A stretch of DNA of 64,000 nucleotides from Symbiodinium kawagutii (taxonomy: Eukaryota > Sar > Dinophyceae > Suessiales > Symbiodiniaceae): positions 132,955 to 196,954 of the forward strand of contig VSDK01009627.1 in the NCBI GenBank assembly GCA_009767595.1. The letters run 5' to 3'. Each line of letters begins with the position of its first letter. Positions within the stretch are counted from its first letter, which is position 1. Shown here piece after piece: positions 18,581 through 30,985 of the stretch. The notes below the pieces were generated by a model that did not search any database, was not told the DNA's origin, and saw nothing but the letters and a program-made list of their open reading frames with translations. The translations under genes were made by a program, and so were the position numbers.

Positions 18581-18625
18581 GCACTGCCCAACCCTGCGTT
18601 TCAGTTGGGTCAACCGCCAGCACCG
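18581..18625 (+). CDS. Short Pro-rich exon of plus-strand host gene
   Basis: 45 bases after GAACCGGCCAG, ending at a GTGTTG donor. It encodes ALPNPAFQLGQPPAP. It is phase 0 on both sides and runs smoothly into the Ala/Pro-rich start of the next exon. The small size lowers confidence. Confidence 0.35.
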
Positions 18626-18987
18626 GTGTTGCCAGACCGGGGCTTAGCTCGTTAAGATGTGAGGAGTGGCACGTGAAGGCGGAAGGTTTGGCACTAATTG
18701 GGGAGCGATTGGCAAGCCAAGTCGCACCGATGATGTACAAGACCCGGCTCCATAACAACTTGGAGAGATCGAGGCCCAAAATATGGCGGAAGCTAATTAA
18801 AAGATCCATATCACCCACTAGCCACCAACCCATGTTAGCCAACTCATCATCAACCATCATCAAGCAACATTAATCCTTACAAACATCACCGTTCTAAACC
18901 AAGATCAAACATGTTCAACCAGTTTCAACCCACATTGGTCGCGTTTGACCACGGTTAGACACCCGCGTCACCTGACGTTGCTCCGAG

Positions 18988-19424
18988 GTGGTCGCCCCGG
19001 TAACCATGGCACCGGCGGCTGTGGTGGCACCAGCTGTTGCTTTGGGCATGGCGGGCATCGCTGCGCCTGTCCCTTCTTCGGGCCGGGAAATGGTGGATGA
19101 ACCGACGCCTGAACCGAAGGAGGCCATGAGCCAAGAAGCGTTGCAGAAGGAGTTGCAGCAGCTTCCACCCCTGACGGTGGAGACATTGACCCGGGTGCTG
19201 CGCACGCTGTTCTTGTGGACCTCGTGGGTTCATGAAGATGTGGGACATGCATGGGCGTCCTTCGTCTACAATCCCATTCACACCCCTGGCTTCGTGCCGG
19301 CAGATGGAAAAGGCATTCCCTTGCCGGCGCTCATGTACAGGGTGGCCATGTTTCGGAACTTTGTCGCCTTGGAGAGGACCGGAGCCAAGCAACCATCCTT
19401 GGGCCCTTGGGGAAATATGGCAAG
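18988..19424 (+). CDS. Larger exon of plus-strand host gene
   Basis: About 146 codons with clear coding bias, between a CTCCGAG acceptor and the donor GTAAAC. An Ala/Pro/Val-rich start is followed by an acidic helix (MSQEALQKELQQLPPL) and a folded-looking, Trp/Phe-rich part (RTLFLWTSWVHEDVGHAW). It ends with two bases of an Arg codon that the exon at 19543 completes. No family recognised. Confidence 0.55.
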
Positions 19425-19542
19425 GTAAACCGGCCACTCCACACCGCACCTGCCACGTGGGTTCTTGTTCAAAATAATTGCTGAAGAGACCCTCCTGTAA
19501 CTTTGGCATCCTTTCACTTCATCAATGCCTCCCGAATGGTAG

Positions 19543-19616
19543 GAACAAGCTCACCGACCCAATCGCCGACGAGATGTTTGGGACCACCATTTGCAACAAG
19601 TCATTCCTGCCAAAAT
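19543..19616 (+). CDS. Short exon of plus-strand host gene
   Basis: After AATGGTAG; it encodes NKLTDPIADEMFGTTICNKS in frame with the previous exon. No in-phase GT donor exists before the stop. A GA donor (GAGGTG at 19617) gives a good in-phase join to the exon at 21744, as do other GA donors suspected in this window. Confidence 0.42.
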
Positions 19617-20106
19617 GAGGTGAATGGCGCCTTGGCATCAACCATGATCGAGATTGCTTATGAACAAAAGTGCGTTGCCCATCCTCAACCAACATCAACT
19701 ATCATTTGGCATCGTTGCATGTTCTGAGAGTCACCCCTTGACAACACCCCCAAAACCCCCTCAAAGCAGCCAGGCTGCCAGATGATCAATTTGATTTGGG
19801 AAGGCATCATTTCAATCATCAATTTTGGAGGCGCACCATGTTTTTCGAACGTTTCCACGTGCCCTTTCGGGACCAGAACAGTAGAATTGTTCGGCCAAGG
19901 GAAGCACCCTTTGTTGGACACTTGCTGCAATATCACCTGCCATCTCTTTGCATATTATAGATAGCTAGGTAGATAGATAGATAGAATGAGACGTAAGAAC
20001 TATATAATTTGTGTCATAGTATATATCGTTATGACTTAGCGATACAATGTCATCAATATGATTTGCGTTTGGCAATGCATCAATATATAGGTGCAACCTT
20101 AACGAT

Positions 20107-20137
20107 GCAATGTCATCAATCATGATTGATGCATTGC
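20107..20137. repeat. Near-perfect 31-bp palindrome
   Basis: Two arms GCAATG-x-CATCAATC around CATG, with one unpaired base per arm. Related CAATGTCATCAATATGAT words lie just upstream at about 20045-20065. A hairpin is possible; the role is unknown. Confidence 0.6.
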
Positions 20138-20874
20138 CGAGCGCTTTCATCTTTTTTCAGCACTCCCCTGGCCTGGGCCGAGGAGTTGTGTTCGAAGCCT
20201 TCCTCACATTCCAGCGGCCTCCTCAGCAATCAACACGACGTTCTACTTGAGTGTAGCAACTGTTTATAATGGTTTGCTGTGGTTAACTGATTATGGTATA
20301 TTAAGGTCAACTATGGCCAACTATTGTGAACTATGGTGGTTGACAGGTGGTTCATAGCTTGAACGATTAATTCATGTCTAAAGAGGCTTATGTATGGTTG
20401 ATTTAGCCTACATGTGACCAAGTGAAAGGGTTGCGAATAAATCCAGTGCACCCAAAATTGTCGGGAATCAAATTCAACTGGGGAGATGGAGAAATCCAAA
20501 AAGCAGAATAAATAAAGGAGAGCAATGGAGAGAAAGCACAAACGCTCGAGAGAGCACAGGCGCTCGGAGACAGAAATCAAATGGAATCATTCATTACATA
20601 TCTTTATTGGTGAGTTGTTAGTACTTTGGTGATATTTATCCTCTGTATTAGTATTAACAATCTCAACCCAAACGACGCAAAAAGTCCCGATCCGTTTGCC
20701 ATTATCCAAGCACAGCAAGGTCGGGGATGGTGCTAACAGTGTCCGCTAATCCACTGGTTGAGTGCGAAAAATGTGGGACTAGACTGCCATGTATCCTCAA
20801 AAGTTGGAATTCCAAACCGGCAAGACTCGATGGTGCAAAAACTCACCTTCAAAAGTCTTGAACATGAAAGACAC

Positions 20875-20972
20875 ATGGGTGTTTCTTAAAATCGGGGTAC
20901 CCCTAAAGATGGTTGTTTTATAAATACCAATGTTAACCAAGGATGATTTGGGGGTCCCCCAAACACAAATGA
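20875..20972. repeat. MITE-like foldback repeat, truncated copy 4
   Basis: The left arm GGGTGTTTCTTAAAATCGGG matches the other copies; the right arm keeps only the GGGGGTCCCCC-AAACAC part. Confidence 0.4.
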
Positions 20973-21159
20973 TTTAGTTCTTCAAGTTCCAACATGGAGG
21001 GGGTTCTCGCGCCAGAGCACCGTTTGGAAGATAGCCGGGGCTGCAGCTGGCAGACAGCTAGGCAGATGGATAGAGAGCTTATCGATACTTATCATATTAT
21101 AATGTTGATCATCTATTGGTAGGTGTGCTTTTGTGCGTGCAGATGAGCAGGAAGCTAGG

Positions 21160-21260
21160 TAGGTGGGTAGTCAGACATATACCCAAGCTTGCAAGTAGCA
21201 AGGTAGATCTGGACAGGTAGGTAGGTAGGTAGAGAGTAGAGAGGTAGGTAGGCAGATGCG
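21160..21260. repeat. (GTAG)n-type microsatellite cluster
   Basis: Short interrupted runs of GTAG/AGGT, followed by a TATA-type repeat near 21365-21385. Confidence 0.7.
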
Positions 21261-21743
21261 GCAAGAATATGGGTGGAGAATTGGAGATGGATCAGATCAG
21301 CAGATAGATCGAGTTATTTGTAGCTGTACTTAGCTGTAGCCTGCAGACAGGTATATGATGGTATATGTATATATGTATATATATGAGATATTCAGATGGT
21401 CGTGCAGGAAGACCGATAGATACAGTCAACAGTCGCTGTATTGAATCTGTGGGAACGGCCCGCATTCACCTCCTTTTGCATCCAGCAACCTACGATTCCA
21501 AACATATATGATACTATGAAATAAGAAACAATTACACCTTGCTTTCAACAGCTCTCCTTAATTGTCCTGATCCTCCTGTTTGGACATTTCTGCCCTGGGC
21601 AATGGCACTGTTGGTATGTCATCAGCTTGGCCAAATAGCAGTCATCACACGTCATCACTTTGTGGATTTTTCTTCTGCCATTTTGTCCAAGAGAAGCACA
21701 TAGAAGCGCAGTTTGGGTTCCGTGAACACCGATTCTGACCCAG

Positions 21744-21906
21744 CCAAGCCGTATAGCATGGCAGCCAACCACGATGCTTGGATGGACCTCGCGGCCAGTT
21801 GCTTTTCAGATGCCGATTGGGAGGTGGCCATCGAAACAGGGGAGGAATGCCTTTCTCATCGCCCATGCCCTTGGGGTGGTCACTTGATCAAGATTGACCT
21901 TCAGAC
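21744..21906 (+). CDS. Exon of plus-strand host gene
   Basis: After CTGACCCAG. It encodes a coding-like segment with HDAWMDLAASCFSDADWEVA. The two bases before the first codon fit the one-base overhang of the previous exon. The 3' end is uncertain; the listed end uses a GC donor that is in phase with the next exon. Confidence 0.4.
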
Positions 21907-22269
21907 GCTTGGCCGACGTATTCCCATCCTATGCCCAGCAATGACTTATGAGCAAATGCAGACATGCCAATAGATCCAAATTTGTCAGCTGAGTTCTGCC
22001 ACAATTGATGATGAAGCATTCTGAACAACCCTCGCGTCAATGCAAGACAATTTTCCTGTCATCATGACATTTTGGAGATACGGGCTAGGGACACTTGTTC
22101 ACACTGGGGCATTCATTGCTATCATTGCCCGGTACCCCAGGCGCATTGGCTGGTACCCTCCATGGGAGCACATGACTAATTGCTTGAAGCATCAGCTGAA
22201 GGTGGAGCTACAAATAGGGCAACCAGGCTAAGCACCAGGTTGACAAGTCAGCTGACTGCAAACAACAAG

Positions 22270-22553
22270 TGACCTGACCATGACCGATGGTGACGTTGCC
22301 CCGAGGAGCCTTTTGGTTGAGAATGGGCCTGAAGATTCTTCGATTCTGTTGGTGCGTCCTGAAGTGCTACATTTGTGGCCGATGCGAGGGGAGACCTATG
22401 CTCCCCGGACGACCTTTGCTCCCGGAGATGTCCTCTTTGACCTCGTCAATTCCGCGTGGGCCGTGCGCGTGGCAGCGGAAGCTCGGTGTGTTGGGTTTGG
22501 CCTTGGGACGGGTGAGGCTTCCCAACGTTGCGTTGTCTACCGCCAATTTGGCG
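22270..22553 (+). CDS. Exon of plus-strand host gene
   Basis: About 95 codons with good coding bias between an ACAACAAG acceptor and a GTAGGT donor. It includes LVRPEVLHLWPMRGETYAP and FDLVNSAWAVRVAAEARCVG. The donor choice leaves one base that combines with the exon at 23681 in frame. No family recognised. Confidence 0.55.
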
Positions 22554-23680
22554 GTAGGTTGTGGGCTGTCCAGTTTGTTGGGCGCTGGTCTCCTCACAAA
22601 TGCCGCAAGGCATGACACATCTAAATAATTAAATAAATGTAATGATTCAAACTTCGTTTTTGAACAAAAGTATGCTTGAGGGTTGCCCCTTCTTCAGTTT
22701 GCTCAGGCTTCCTTAGGTGATTGCAATGAAAAGAGATTGACGTCAACTTGCAAGCCCCAGCTGAGCATGTGGATACTTTCCGCAATTTGCTCCGAAGTTG
22801 GTCATCTACTGTACCTACTGGTGCATGTTCACTGCTACTTTTCCTTGTCCTGTGATTATCAACGCGTATATCACCTGTTCAGGCCTAGGTTTCCTATTTC
22901 TATTTCTACCTAGGTCTACTAGGTCTACTTACATCTATACCGTCTATACCTATATAGTTGTGTATGTATTTATCTATCTATCTATTTATTCCCATTCATC
23001 GATCGATCTAGATTATGATACACCTATTCGATCCGATCAAGTCAAAGATCGATCCGCTAATTTTCTGGTTTCCCGTGCTTAGCGGTGGACTGAGGCACTG
23101 ACCACTGACCACTTCATGATTGGAAACCCAATGGGAAGCAGACATGGTCCATGCATGTCCATTTTGGTTTCCCTTGGTAACAACCATGCTTCCCTTTGTC
23201 CTTTTGGATTTACATTGTCACGGTAATCCTTGTCGAGTTGAGGCGAAATACATTGTCATGGTAATCCCTGTCGGGTTGACGCGAAATAGCATTCCAGCCA
23301 CACTATAGAACTTTTTGTCCATCCCCAAGCACCATCTTTTTTGTCCGCTGTGGTTGATTTGCTAAACGGCTGAGGTGCTCTTCGGCTACTGCCAAGGTTC
23401 ATTCGAACAGCACTGGCTCTCCAAAAAACCTGTGCAAACGCGATACTGTATGCACCGCAATTTCCCGGAACAAGGACGTTTGTGGGTGAACTTATGGATG
23501 CGAGTGCCGGTGATCAGCTAGCTCATTTGAAATTTGAGGTACTGCAATGAGACATGAATAGGTTTATGGGTGGTTGGGGAAAGACTGTCAACACAGCAAC
23601 CCTAGTGAATTCATAGCTGTGTCAGCCGGGAGGGCGTGGGAGGGCCCATCTTGAACCTGTGCACCATCTGTGCCGTGTAG

Positions 23681-24360
23681 GAGATTCCATTTATGTTGCT
23701 TCAGATGCCTTGGTCTTGGCTCGTAGATGGCCAAAATCCGCATGCTACCGCGTGGTCTTTACCTTCCACACCCCAGAGGCATGGATCCCATGGGGTAAGC
23801 CATTCCTGCACGCCCTGGTCCAAATGTTTCACAGCTCAGCCAATCATGTCTTGAATGGCCCCGTCTATCGGTTCCTGCGCGTCCTGGATGCCCAGTTCTA
23901 CCAAGTGCTTTCCATGCGAACCTTCAATCGCGGACCTCCGATGATTCCGATCTCGGAGAGTGATGGCTTGGACGAAGCGGTCCATGTTTCGGCTGGTGCG
24001 CAGCTGGGTTTGGTCTCATGGGCGCGCTTCAAGCCTCATGAGAAATTCCACCTGAGCGAGTACCTGCAGTCCTTCATGCAGCTGCTAGGGCACAAGGTGA
24101 AGACCTACGACACCCTCGATGGCCAGAAACTTGTTCCATACCAGTGTGTCGTTGTTCGACACGAGTGGGATCAGTTGAGAGCATCTTTTTTGAAAGCCTT
24201 CAGGGTGCAGAAAACTGCGTATCGCCGCAGAAATGGAGGGTCGTCCACGCCAAGCTTAGTGGAAGATGCCCGTCCACATTTGATATCATCGGATCTCTCA
24301 AAGCTAGGGCAGCAATTGCATCAATCGCACCATCCTGAGGTCACCACCTTCTTTGTGTGA
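23681..24360 (+). CDS. Long, possibly last exon of plus-strand host gene
   Basis: About 226 codons after CCGTGTAG, open to a TGA at 24358-24360. Mixed alpha/beta composition, with segments such as DSIYVASDALVLARRW, HALVQMFHSSANHVLNG and GAQLGLVSWARFKPHEKF. It has no transmembrane segment or recognisable catalytic motif. The TGA may be the true stop, or the exon may end earlier at GTCACC. This is the best-supported coding exon of the gene by length and composition. Confidence 0.6.
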
Positions 24361-24829
24361 GATTCGGATCCAACACATTTCTTTTTGTCACTCTGCAAGC
24401 AGCAGTAGTTATGAGGAAGAAATTTGGTACCGAGTTTTCAGTCTGGGATCCCAATCACTGACCTGTAGCGTGATGACAGATGGTGATCTCGATGCGGAGA
24501 TCCATATTTATCATATTTCACGGTGGGGCACTGGTCTCCACCTACCGCACCTACCCAATCCGAATGCGGTTCATATCCACATTTCGAGTTGCCCAGTACT
24601 AATAAGAACATTTATTTCGCCCAATCTGAATTGCACAGCTGGATTCGGAAGGATGTCATGCACTGTGCAGCTGGATTCGGAAGGATGTCATGCTCCATGA
24701 TGCTCCATGAACATCATGAACTGGAGCATGAACGATTATTTTGTAGCCCTTTCCGAGGTCCTGATTTTCATTGGTGTGGTCAAAAATTGAATATTCTTGT
24801 CATCGCAGAGTTGCTATAGACTTGGGTGA

Positions 24830-25218
24830 GAACTCCAGAAAGGACAAAGTACCCTCTTGATATCTCTCAATCTTTCGACTTTCCCCCAGAAATCTTCGGT
24901 TTTGACCCGCAGCTCTGCCAGTGTGTGAAATCCTGAATGGATCTGAATCGGTTTTGTCAGTTTGTCCTCACTAAGTGCTGTTGGCCATTTGTACAGAGAC
25001 CCCTCACATGGCACCAACGTTTGCGGTGATCTGGGTCGGAGTGAATCGAGGCCTCGCACTTGGCCAAGCATTTCCCTGACGATTTGCTTTGCAAAAACGG
25101 TCGCTGCGAAGTCGTTGTACCAGCGAGGCCGTGCCCCCACACGTGCCACAGAGATGCATGCGCACGTACCAGGTGTCGAAGACTGCATGCCATGGACATC
25201 CATGAAGACATCCCTCAC
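24830..25218 (-). CDS. Weak minus-strand coding candidate
   Basis: An open frame of about 130 codons with PRWYNDFAATVFAKQIVREM and LRVKTEDFWGKVERLRDI. The other two minus frames and one plus frame are also open over much of this stretch, so the strand and frame are not secure. Confidence 0.25.
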
Positions 25219-25607
25219 AAGACATTTTTCGACACCCTGCGGGTGAGGGTCTCCTGGGGTCTCCTAGGGTCTTGTAGGGTCTCTATAGATTTTGTCTTCT
25301 TCACCTCCAGGGCTTCTCTCACGGTTTTTGCGCGCTGGTATTCTCGCAGGCTTTCTTCGACAGTACGTCGCAGAATGTTGGAGATCGTGCCAGATGAAGA
25401 TGACAGAAAATGCCGAAAAATGGAGAATGTGCCAGAATATGCCAGAATACTTTTTCAGAATGTGTCACGATGATTTTCGGAATTTACTGTACACTGGTAG
25501 AGGATGTGCAAAAGTATGTCCTGGGGAGTCACTTGAAGCCCGCAACTGCACACAATTCTGTGGTCAGCTTTAGCCTCTTTTTGAAATTTCTTGATCAACT
25601 TGGGATG

Positions 25608-27140
25608 ATGGATGAAAATGGATCAAGATGGATCAAGATGGATGAAGCTGAATGAAGATGGATCAAGATGGATCAAGATGGATGAAGCTGAATGAAGATG
25701 GATCAAGAGGGATGAAAATGGATCAAGATGGATCAAGATGGATGCAGCTGGATGAAGATGGATCAAGATGGATGAAAATGGATGAAGATGGACGAAGATG
25801 GATCAAGATGGATGAACATGGACGAAGATGGATCAAGATGGATGCAGCTGAATGAAGATGGATCAAGATAGATGAAGATGGATCAAGATAGATGAAGATG
25901 GATCAAGATGGATGAAGCTGAATGAAGGTGGATCAAGATGGATCAAGATGAATGAAGATGGATGAAGATGGATCAAGAGGGATGAAAATGGATCAAGATG
26001 GATCAAGATGGATGCAGCTGGATGAAGATGGATCAAGATGGATGAAAATGGATGAAGATGGATCAAGATAGATGAAGATGGATCAAGATGGATGAAAATG
26101 GATGAAGATGGATCAAGATAGATGAAGATGAATGAACATGGACGAAGATGGATCAAGATGGATGAAGATGAATGAACATGGATGAAGATAGATCAGGATC
26201 GATGAAGATGAAGGAAGATGGATCAAGTTTGATGAAAATGAATGAAAATGGATGAAGATGGATCAGGATCGATGAAGATGAATGAAGATGGATCAAGATG
26301 GATCAAGATGGATCAAGATGGATGAAGCTGAATGAAAATGGATGAAGATGGATCAGGATAGATGATGAATTAAAATGGACGAAGATGGATCAAGATGGAT
26401 GAAGTTGAATGAAGATGGATCAAGATGGATGAAGCTGAATGAACATGGATGAAGATAGATCAAGATGAATTGAAATGGAAGAAGATGGATCAAGATGGAT
26501 GAAGCTGAATCAACATGGATGAAGATAGATCAGGATCGATGAAGATGAAGGAAGATGGATCAAGTTTAATGAAAATGAATGAAAATGGACGAAGATGGAT
26601 CAAGATGAATGAAAATGGATGAAGATGAATGAAGATGGATCAAGATGGATCAAGATGGATCAAGATGGATGAAGCTGAATGAAAATGGATGAAGATGAAT
26701 GAAGATGGATCAAGATGGATCAAGATGGATCAAGATGGATGAAGCTGAATGAAAATGGACGAAGATGGATCAAGATGAATGAAAATGGATGAAGATGGAT
26801 CAGGATCGATGAAGATGAAGGAAGATGGATCAAGATGGATGAAGCTGAATGAAAATGGATGAAGATGGATCAGGATCGATGAAGATGAAGGAAGATGGAT
26901 CAAGATGGATGAAAATGAATGAAAATGGACGAAGATGGATCAAGATGAATGAAAATGGATGAAGATGGATCAGGATCGATGAAGATGAAGGAAGATGGAT
27001 CAAGATGGATGAAAATGAATGAAAATGGATGAAGATGGATCAAGATGGATGAAAATGAATGAAAATGGATGAAGATGGATCAGGATCGATGAAGATGAAG
27101 GAAGATGGATCAAGATGGATGAAAATGAATGAAAATAGAT
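25608..27140. repeat. 1.5-kb decamer minisatellite
   Basis: About 150 tandem copies of a 10-bp unit, mostly GATGGATCAA, GATGGATGAA and GATGAATGAA, in changing order, with higher-order blocks of 40-90 bp repeated. The long Ile/His/Leu/Asp/Pro frames on the minus strand and Met/Asp frames on the plus strand come from the repeat. Confidence 0.9.
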
Positions 27141-27186
27141 GAAGCACAAATTTCCTACTTCCCGCTTTTTTGCAATGTCATCCCAG

Positions 27187-27395
27187 CTCCAGCTGAGCAG
27201 GCCATCATTCAATCCACCATGCGCCTGGCAGTTCCAACCCCTCGCAATGGGACCACCCCGGACCCCCATGGCCTTGGACGAAGCTCCCCGAGGCGCAAGC
27301 TACGAGAGCTCGGTCAGGAGCAGCTGTTCTCTGAGTTCGCGCAGCACGGCTTTTTCAGTCGCGTCAGCGACGTGGAGTCCTCCGCATCCAGTTGA
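27187..27395 (+). CDS. Candidate plus-strand exon after the minisatellite
   Basis: Acceptor TGTCATCCCAG. It encodes a Pro/Arg-rich start and a helix (KLRELGQEQLFSEFAQHGFF), then VESSASS and TGA at 27393-27395. It could be a terminal exon or continue by splicing. It may be a further exon of the gene on the left, but the link cannot be tested here. Confidence 0.4.
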
Positions 27396-28073
27396 GAAGG
27401 AGAACCAACGTCAGAACGTCGCAACGGGTTAACGAAAATCACCAGCTGGTTAGATTTGTTTGACCTGGTGAATATCGACTTTGATGTGAGTTGATTTGGA
27501 ATAGTTTTTGAACCAAGCTTTGTATGATTGACGTATGATTCGGATTCCAGCGCTGCTTTTCCAGACCTGCAAGCTCGCTGAGTGCAAGCAAACAGGAGAA
27601 TCTCACCCAAGTCGGTGTTTTCCGACATGGTCAAGCACCACAAGGTTGGTCGTATAATAGCTGGAGGGTGGTTGCATTTGATGAATGCTTACCCTTTTTT
27701 AGATGAACTTGGCCAACCGCCATTCGAAGCCAAACACAACCAAACAATATGTGTATTTTGCAGCCAGTAAATCAACCAGAGGGTATGAAGAAAGACCGGT
27801 TGAAAGCACGACGTTTTGGCAACCACCAACCAGGTTTCGCATGTTGCGCTGGAAAAAGCATCTAGCAGCTTGGGAGCGTTGAAGTGCTTGCAGAAGGTCG
27901 GCACAAGTGGACAAAAAAATCCAACCAGCTCCAGGACTCAGTGGCACATGTTGGAACATTGAGATTTGGGGTTTGCGGTGTTTTGTTTTGTTCCTTGGGT
28001 TGGGGTTTGATTTGTTTGTCTACCTGTAGGGGTGCAAGCATGGCATTGTTTCGGATCTCCTAGAGACGAGCGT

Positions 28074-28179
28074 CCGCATCAGTTTCGACGTGGCCCTGGG
28101 TGTTGCAGCCGCCACGGGCTCAAGTAGGGCAAAACGTGAGCAGTGCGGCAGGCCAGTTGTTCGATTGTCATCGGGTCGG
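28074..28179 (+). CDS. Candidate short plus-strand exon
   Basis: After CTCCTAG and before a GTAACA donor. It encodes VRISFDVALGVAAATGSS and a basic tail. GC-rich third positions stand out from the AT-rich surroundings. Confidence 0.33.
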
Positions 28180-29930
28180 GTAACAACCTGCCACTTGTTG
28201 CATCATTTCTTATTTGGTTGGTGGTTTGATTGACATTTTTTATTTTCCCTAGTGATTATAAACAAATAGTTGGTTGACTAATATTTTTCATGGGGGTTGA
28301 AACCACCAACCAGTTGTTCTTCTTTTCTTGTCTAGGGTTTTTGCCCCCTTCCCAGAAGGGTTTTCCCTCAATCTCGATTTGCACTGAGACCGATGCTCAG
28401 CACCATCGCCAGACGGAATCATTTTTTATTTGATCGGTCCTCGTGGGAACATTGACAAAGGCCTAGACTTCCAGATTACTCTCTTCAATGGCCAGATTAT
28501 TCATATTTACATATACTTACATATATTGTTTATTTATATGTGCTTTTTAATTTGATTTATGAATATGCAATAAAGGGTGTGCATGTGTGCGTGTGTGTGT
28601 TCAACTATTGCTGATTTAGGAGTCGCAGCAAGTGCAGCTTGTCAATCTCTTCCTCCTTTGACAATCCTTTCCCAAAAAAATGACTTGGTACTCGCAGGTT
28701 TCAGTTTCAATTGCTTGGTAAATAGCTTGGCTTCAGAAAAATCACTTGGTACTCGCTTGTGGTCAATTGCCCTTGGCAATTCTTGCATTTCACAACCAAT
28801 AATGAAGCAGAACAAACTAAACTTCAGATGTGTCCCCTAATAATATAAAGTCTCTTGGACTACGGGTATTTCACAAAGGGCTTTGAATCTTTTAAGTAAG
28901 TGTTTCCTTGTACAACTATTTTTCAAAAATTGGTTGCAACAAAGGATTGAAAAGGTCAAAAACCACAAGGTTGTTTTATTAAGGGTCTTTGTTTTTGATT
29001 ACAAGTCGCCGGAGGCCCCTAATACAAACATCCCCCTAATAAGAAACAATCCAGAGGGGCCTTTGTATTTATGGAAATTGGGGGGGTTGGGGGAGCAATC
29101 CTTTTCAACGACGCCGCAGCGGGGAGACCGGGTTTGGACGTAGGATTTGTATTGGGTGACCACTATTGACCACAGCTATTTGGGTGCTTTTTTTTATCAC
29201 CAGCCCCCGACACATACCCATTTGCATGTTCGACTGGTGCGAAACATACCCCGAAACATACCCACGAAACATACCCCGAGACATATCCTCCAGATCTGTG
29301 ACATGTTTCATGAGAGATACCCGAAACATAGCCTCGAAACATACCCCGAAACATAGCCTCGAAACATACCCCGAAACATACCCCTAAGACAAACACGCAC
29401 GGGGGGTCGATGGTTTTCAGAAATTCCCATTTATCCATAGTTATAACCATAGAAGAAATCAAACCGCGATTTGCGAATTTGCCGTGGGTGTTGTGAACTC
29501 CTTGCTCTCGAATGAAATGTCCAAACGTGCAGCAAGGCTTCCCGGGAAAGCATGCTCCAGGGACCCTTTGTTTGGAAAACCCAGAGCGGAGGTGCTTTAG
29601 CAAACGAGGTGTCCGACCCCAGATAGACAAACAGTGCCCTCCCAAACCTCCGCAGAAGCACCGCATGGGCACACCTACAACCAGGATCATTCGCATAGGA
29701 CACCACTGCAGCGAAACCCTTGCTGGCATTCGCGAAGGCATGAGTTGTGAGTGCATAGCATTCATCCAGAATTGGCCCATTTCAATGGAAGCTCACTTGA
29801 AATGGATTCATTGTTGACTTGAACTGAATCAAAGTAAATGGATCCATACTTCCAAGATGTTCAAAGAAAAGCTTTGTTGGCTTTTTCAATGGACCCATTT
29901 CAGAAACAGAAATACCGAAATACCAAGGTT
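28180..29930. other. No convincing gene
   Basis: AT-rich DNA with a GAAACATACCCC repeat array at about 29242-29382. Frames at 29431-29817 are open on both strands without a preference. Confidence 0.4.
29242..29382. repeat. CGAAACATACCC tandem repeat
   Basis: About eight imperfect 10-14-bp copies of CGAAACATACCC / CGAAACATAGCCT. The Thr-Tyr-Pro and Phe-Arg-Gly-Tyr-Val-Ser peptide frames across it are repeat artefacts. Confidence 0.8.
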
Positions 29931-29939
29931 CGCAACAGG

Positions 29940-30150
29940 TAGGGATCTCTGGCATCCCAGGGGTGGCTGAGGTCGTATGCCACATGGCGCCCTGAGTACT
30001 TGCTGGCTTGATGCCACGTGGGGCGCTCCCACTAAAGGCATCAGTGCCCCCGGTGCAGCTAGTGCTTCGGCCAGGTAGATACACGGCCGGTGGTTGGAGA
30101 TTTATGTCCTGTAGATCCCTGGCTGGTGGTTTCTTGGAGAGGGCCAAAAA
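29940..30150 (-). CDS. Candidate minus-strand exon
   Basis: Open frame with PPARDLQDINLQPPAVYLPG, then a Ser/Thr/Gly-rich stretch. Splice sites are not clear. It may belong to a minus-strand gene that also includes exons at 31974-35639. Confidence 0.33.
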
Positions 30151-30937
30151 CTGTTGGTCTATTATCATACTTGGTCGTTAATGAACTGCAGGATTTGGGG
30201 GTACACGTATTTCCAGATACGCCAACCCTTTAGCCAGCACCAATGATGCAACGACTCGTGGTTTACCATCCAAGGATGCGTTCTTCATTCATTTCCAATC
30301 AATTTGGATGTCTCTTTCGGAATATGTTTCATTTGAAAAGTGCATTGGTGATCATTGATTTTAATCTCTTTGGGGTAAGGCACCCTGAAACTGAGCTGCT
30401 GTTTTCATTGCCCCTTGGCTGCTTTCACCCTAATCCTCGCACGAAGCTGAAGTAGCAGATGCCTTCGAGGATGCAGGATCTAGCGAAATCTAGCGAGTGG
30501 AATTGACAAGGCTTCGATATCTTTGATCTTTATCCATGTTTTTCCATGTTCAACATGATTAAGGTGACATTTTATCCATGTTTTATCCATGTTTTATCCA
30601 TTTTCGTGCTTTTTGTATCCTTGACTTTTGGGCATGGGAAGCTGCCCAGGTGACTGGTGGCACGTGAAGTTTCCAAAGAGGCTGGCTCACCAGCTGGGAT
30701 TTTGGATGTTTTTTTCTACGTTTTCTTTATGATGAACATGGAGCTCTTAAGGGCAGGGGTTTCTGATTGCTAGGAGCATGTGTGTAGCATAGGAAAAATG
30801 ATGAACATGGCGAAACTCGCCTCTTTTGCCAATGCCCAACCGCTGGGCTCAACTGTGAGCATGCTTTTTTGGGACAGACTGAGGCACATTTGTATCATTT
30901 GTTTTGCATTGGGAGAACGGCTTCCGATTTTGATCAT

Positions 30938-30938
30938 G

Positions 30939-30985
<47 letters not shown>
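30938..30985. repeat. (ATC)n microsatellite
   Basis: About 16 ATC triplets; the poly-Met, poly-Ile and poly-His frames are artefacts. Confidence 0.9.

Larger units (their letters stand above)
19617..21743 (+). other. Probable intron with simple repeats
   Basis: AT-rich DNA without convincing coding sequence. It holds an (AGAT)n patch at 19965-19985, a 31-bp palindrome at 20107-20137, a truncated MITE-like copy at 20875-20972 and GTAG-type repeats at 21160-21260. Confidence 0.4.

Noticed and set aside
18560..18590. GGTTCGAACC as a tRNA T-loop
   Set aside because: No 5-bp T stem, acceptor stem or anticodon arm can be built on either strand. A GGTTCAAATCC at about 31108 fails likewise.
25652..27269. 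Met/Asp- and Ile/His/Pro-rich frames
   Set aside because: Artefacts of the decamer minisatellite.
29282..29817. ENPERRC on the plus strand as another methyltransferase motif
   Set aside because: No SAM loop or Cys loop nearby and the opposite strand is equally open.
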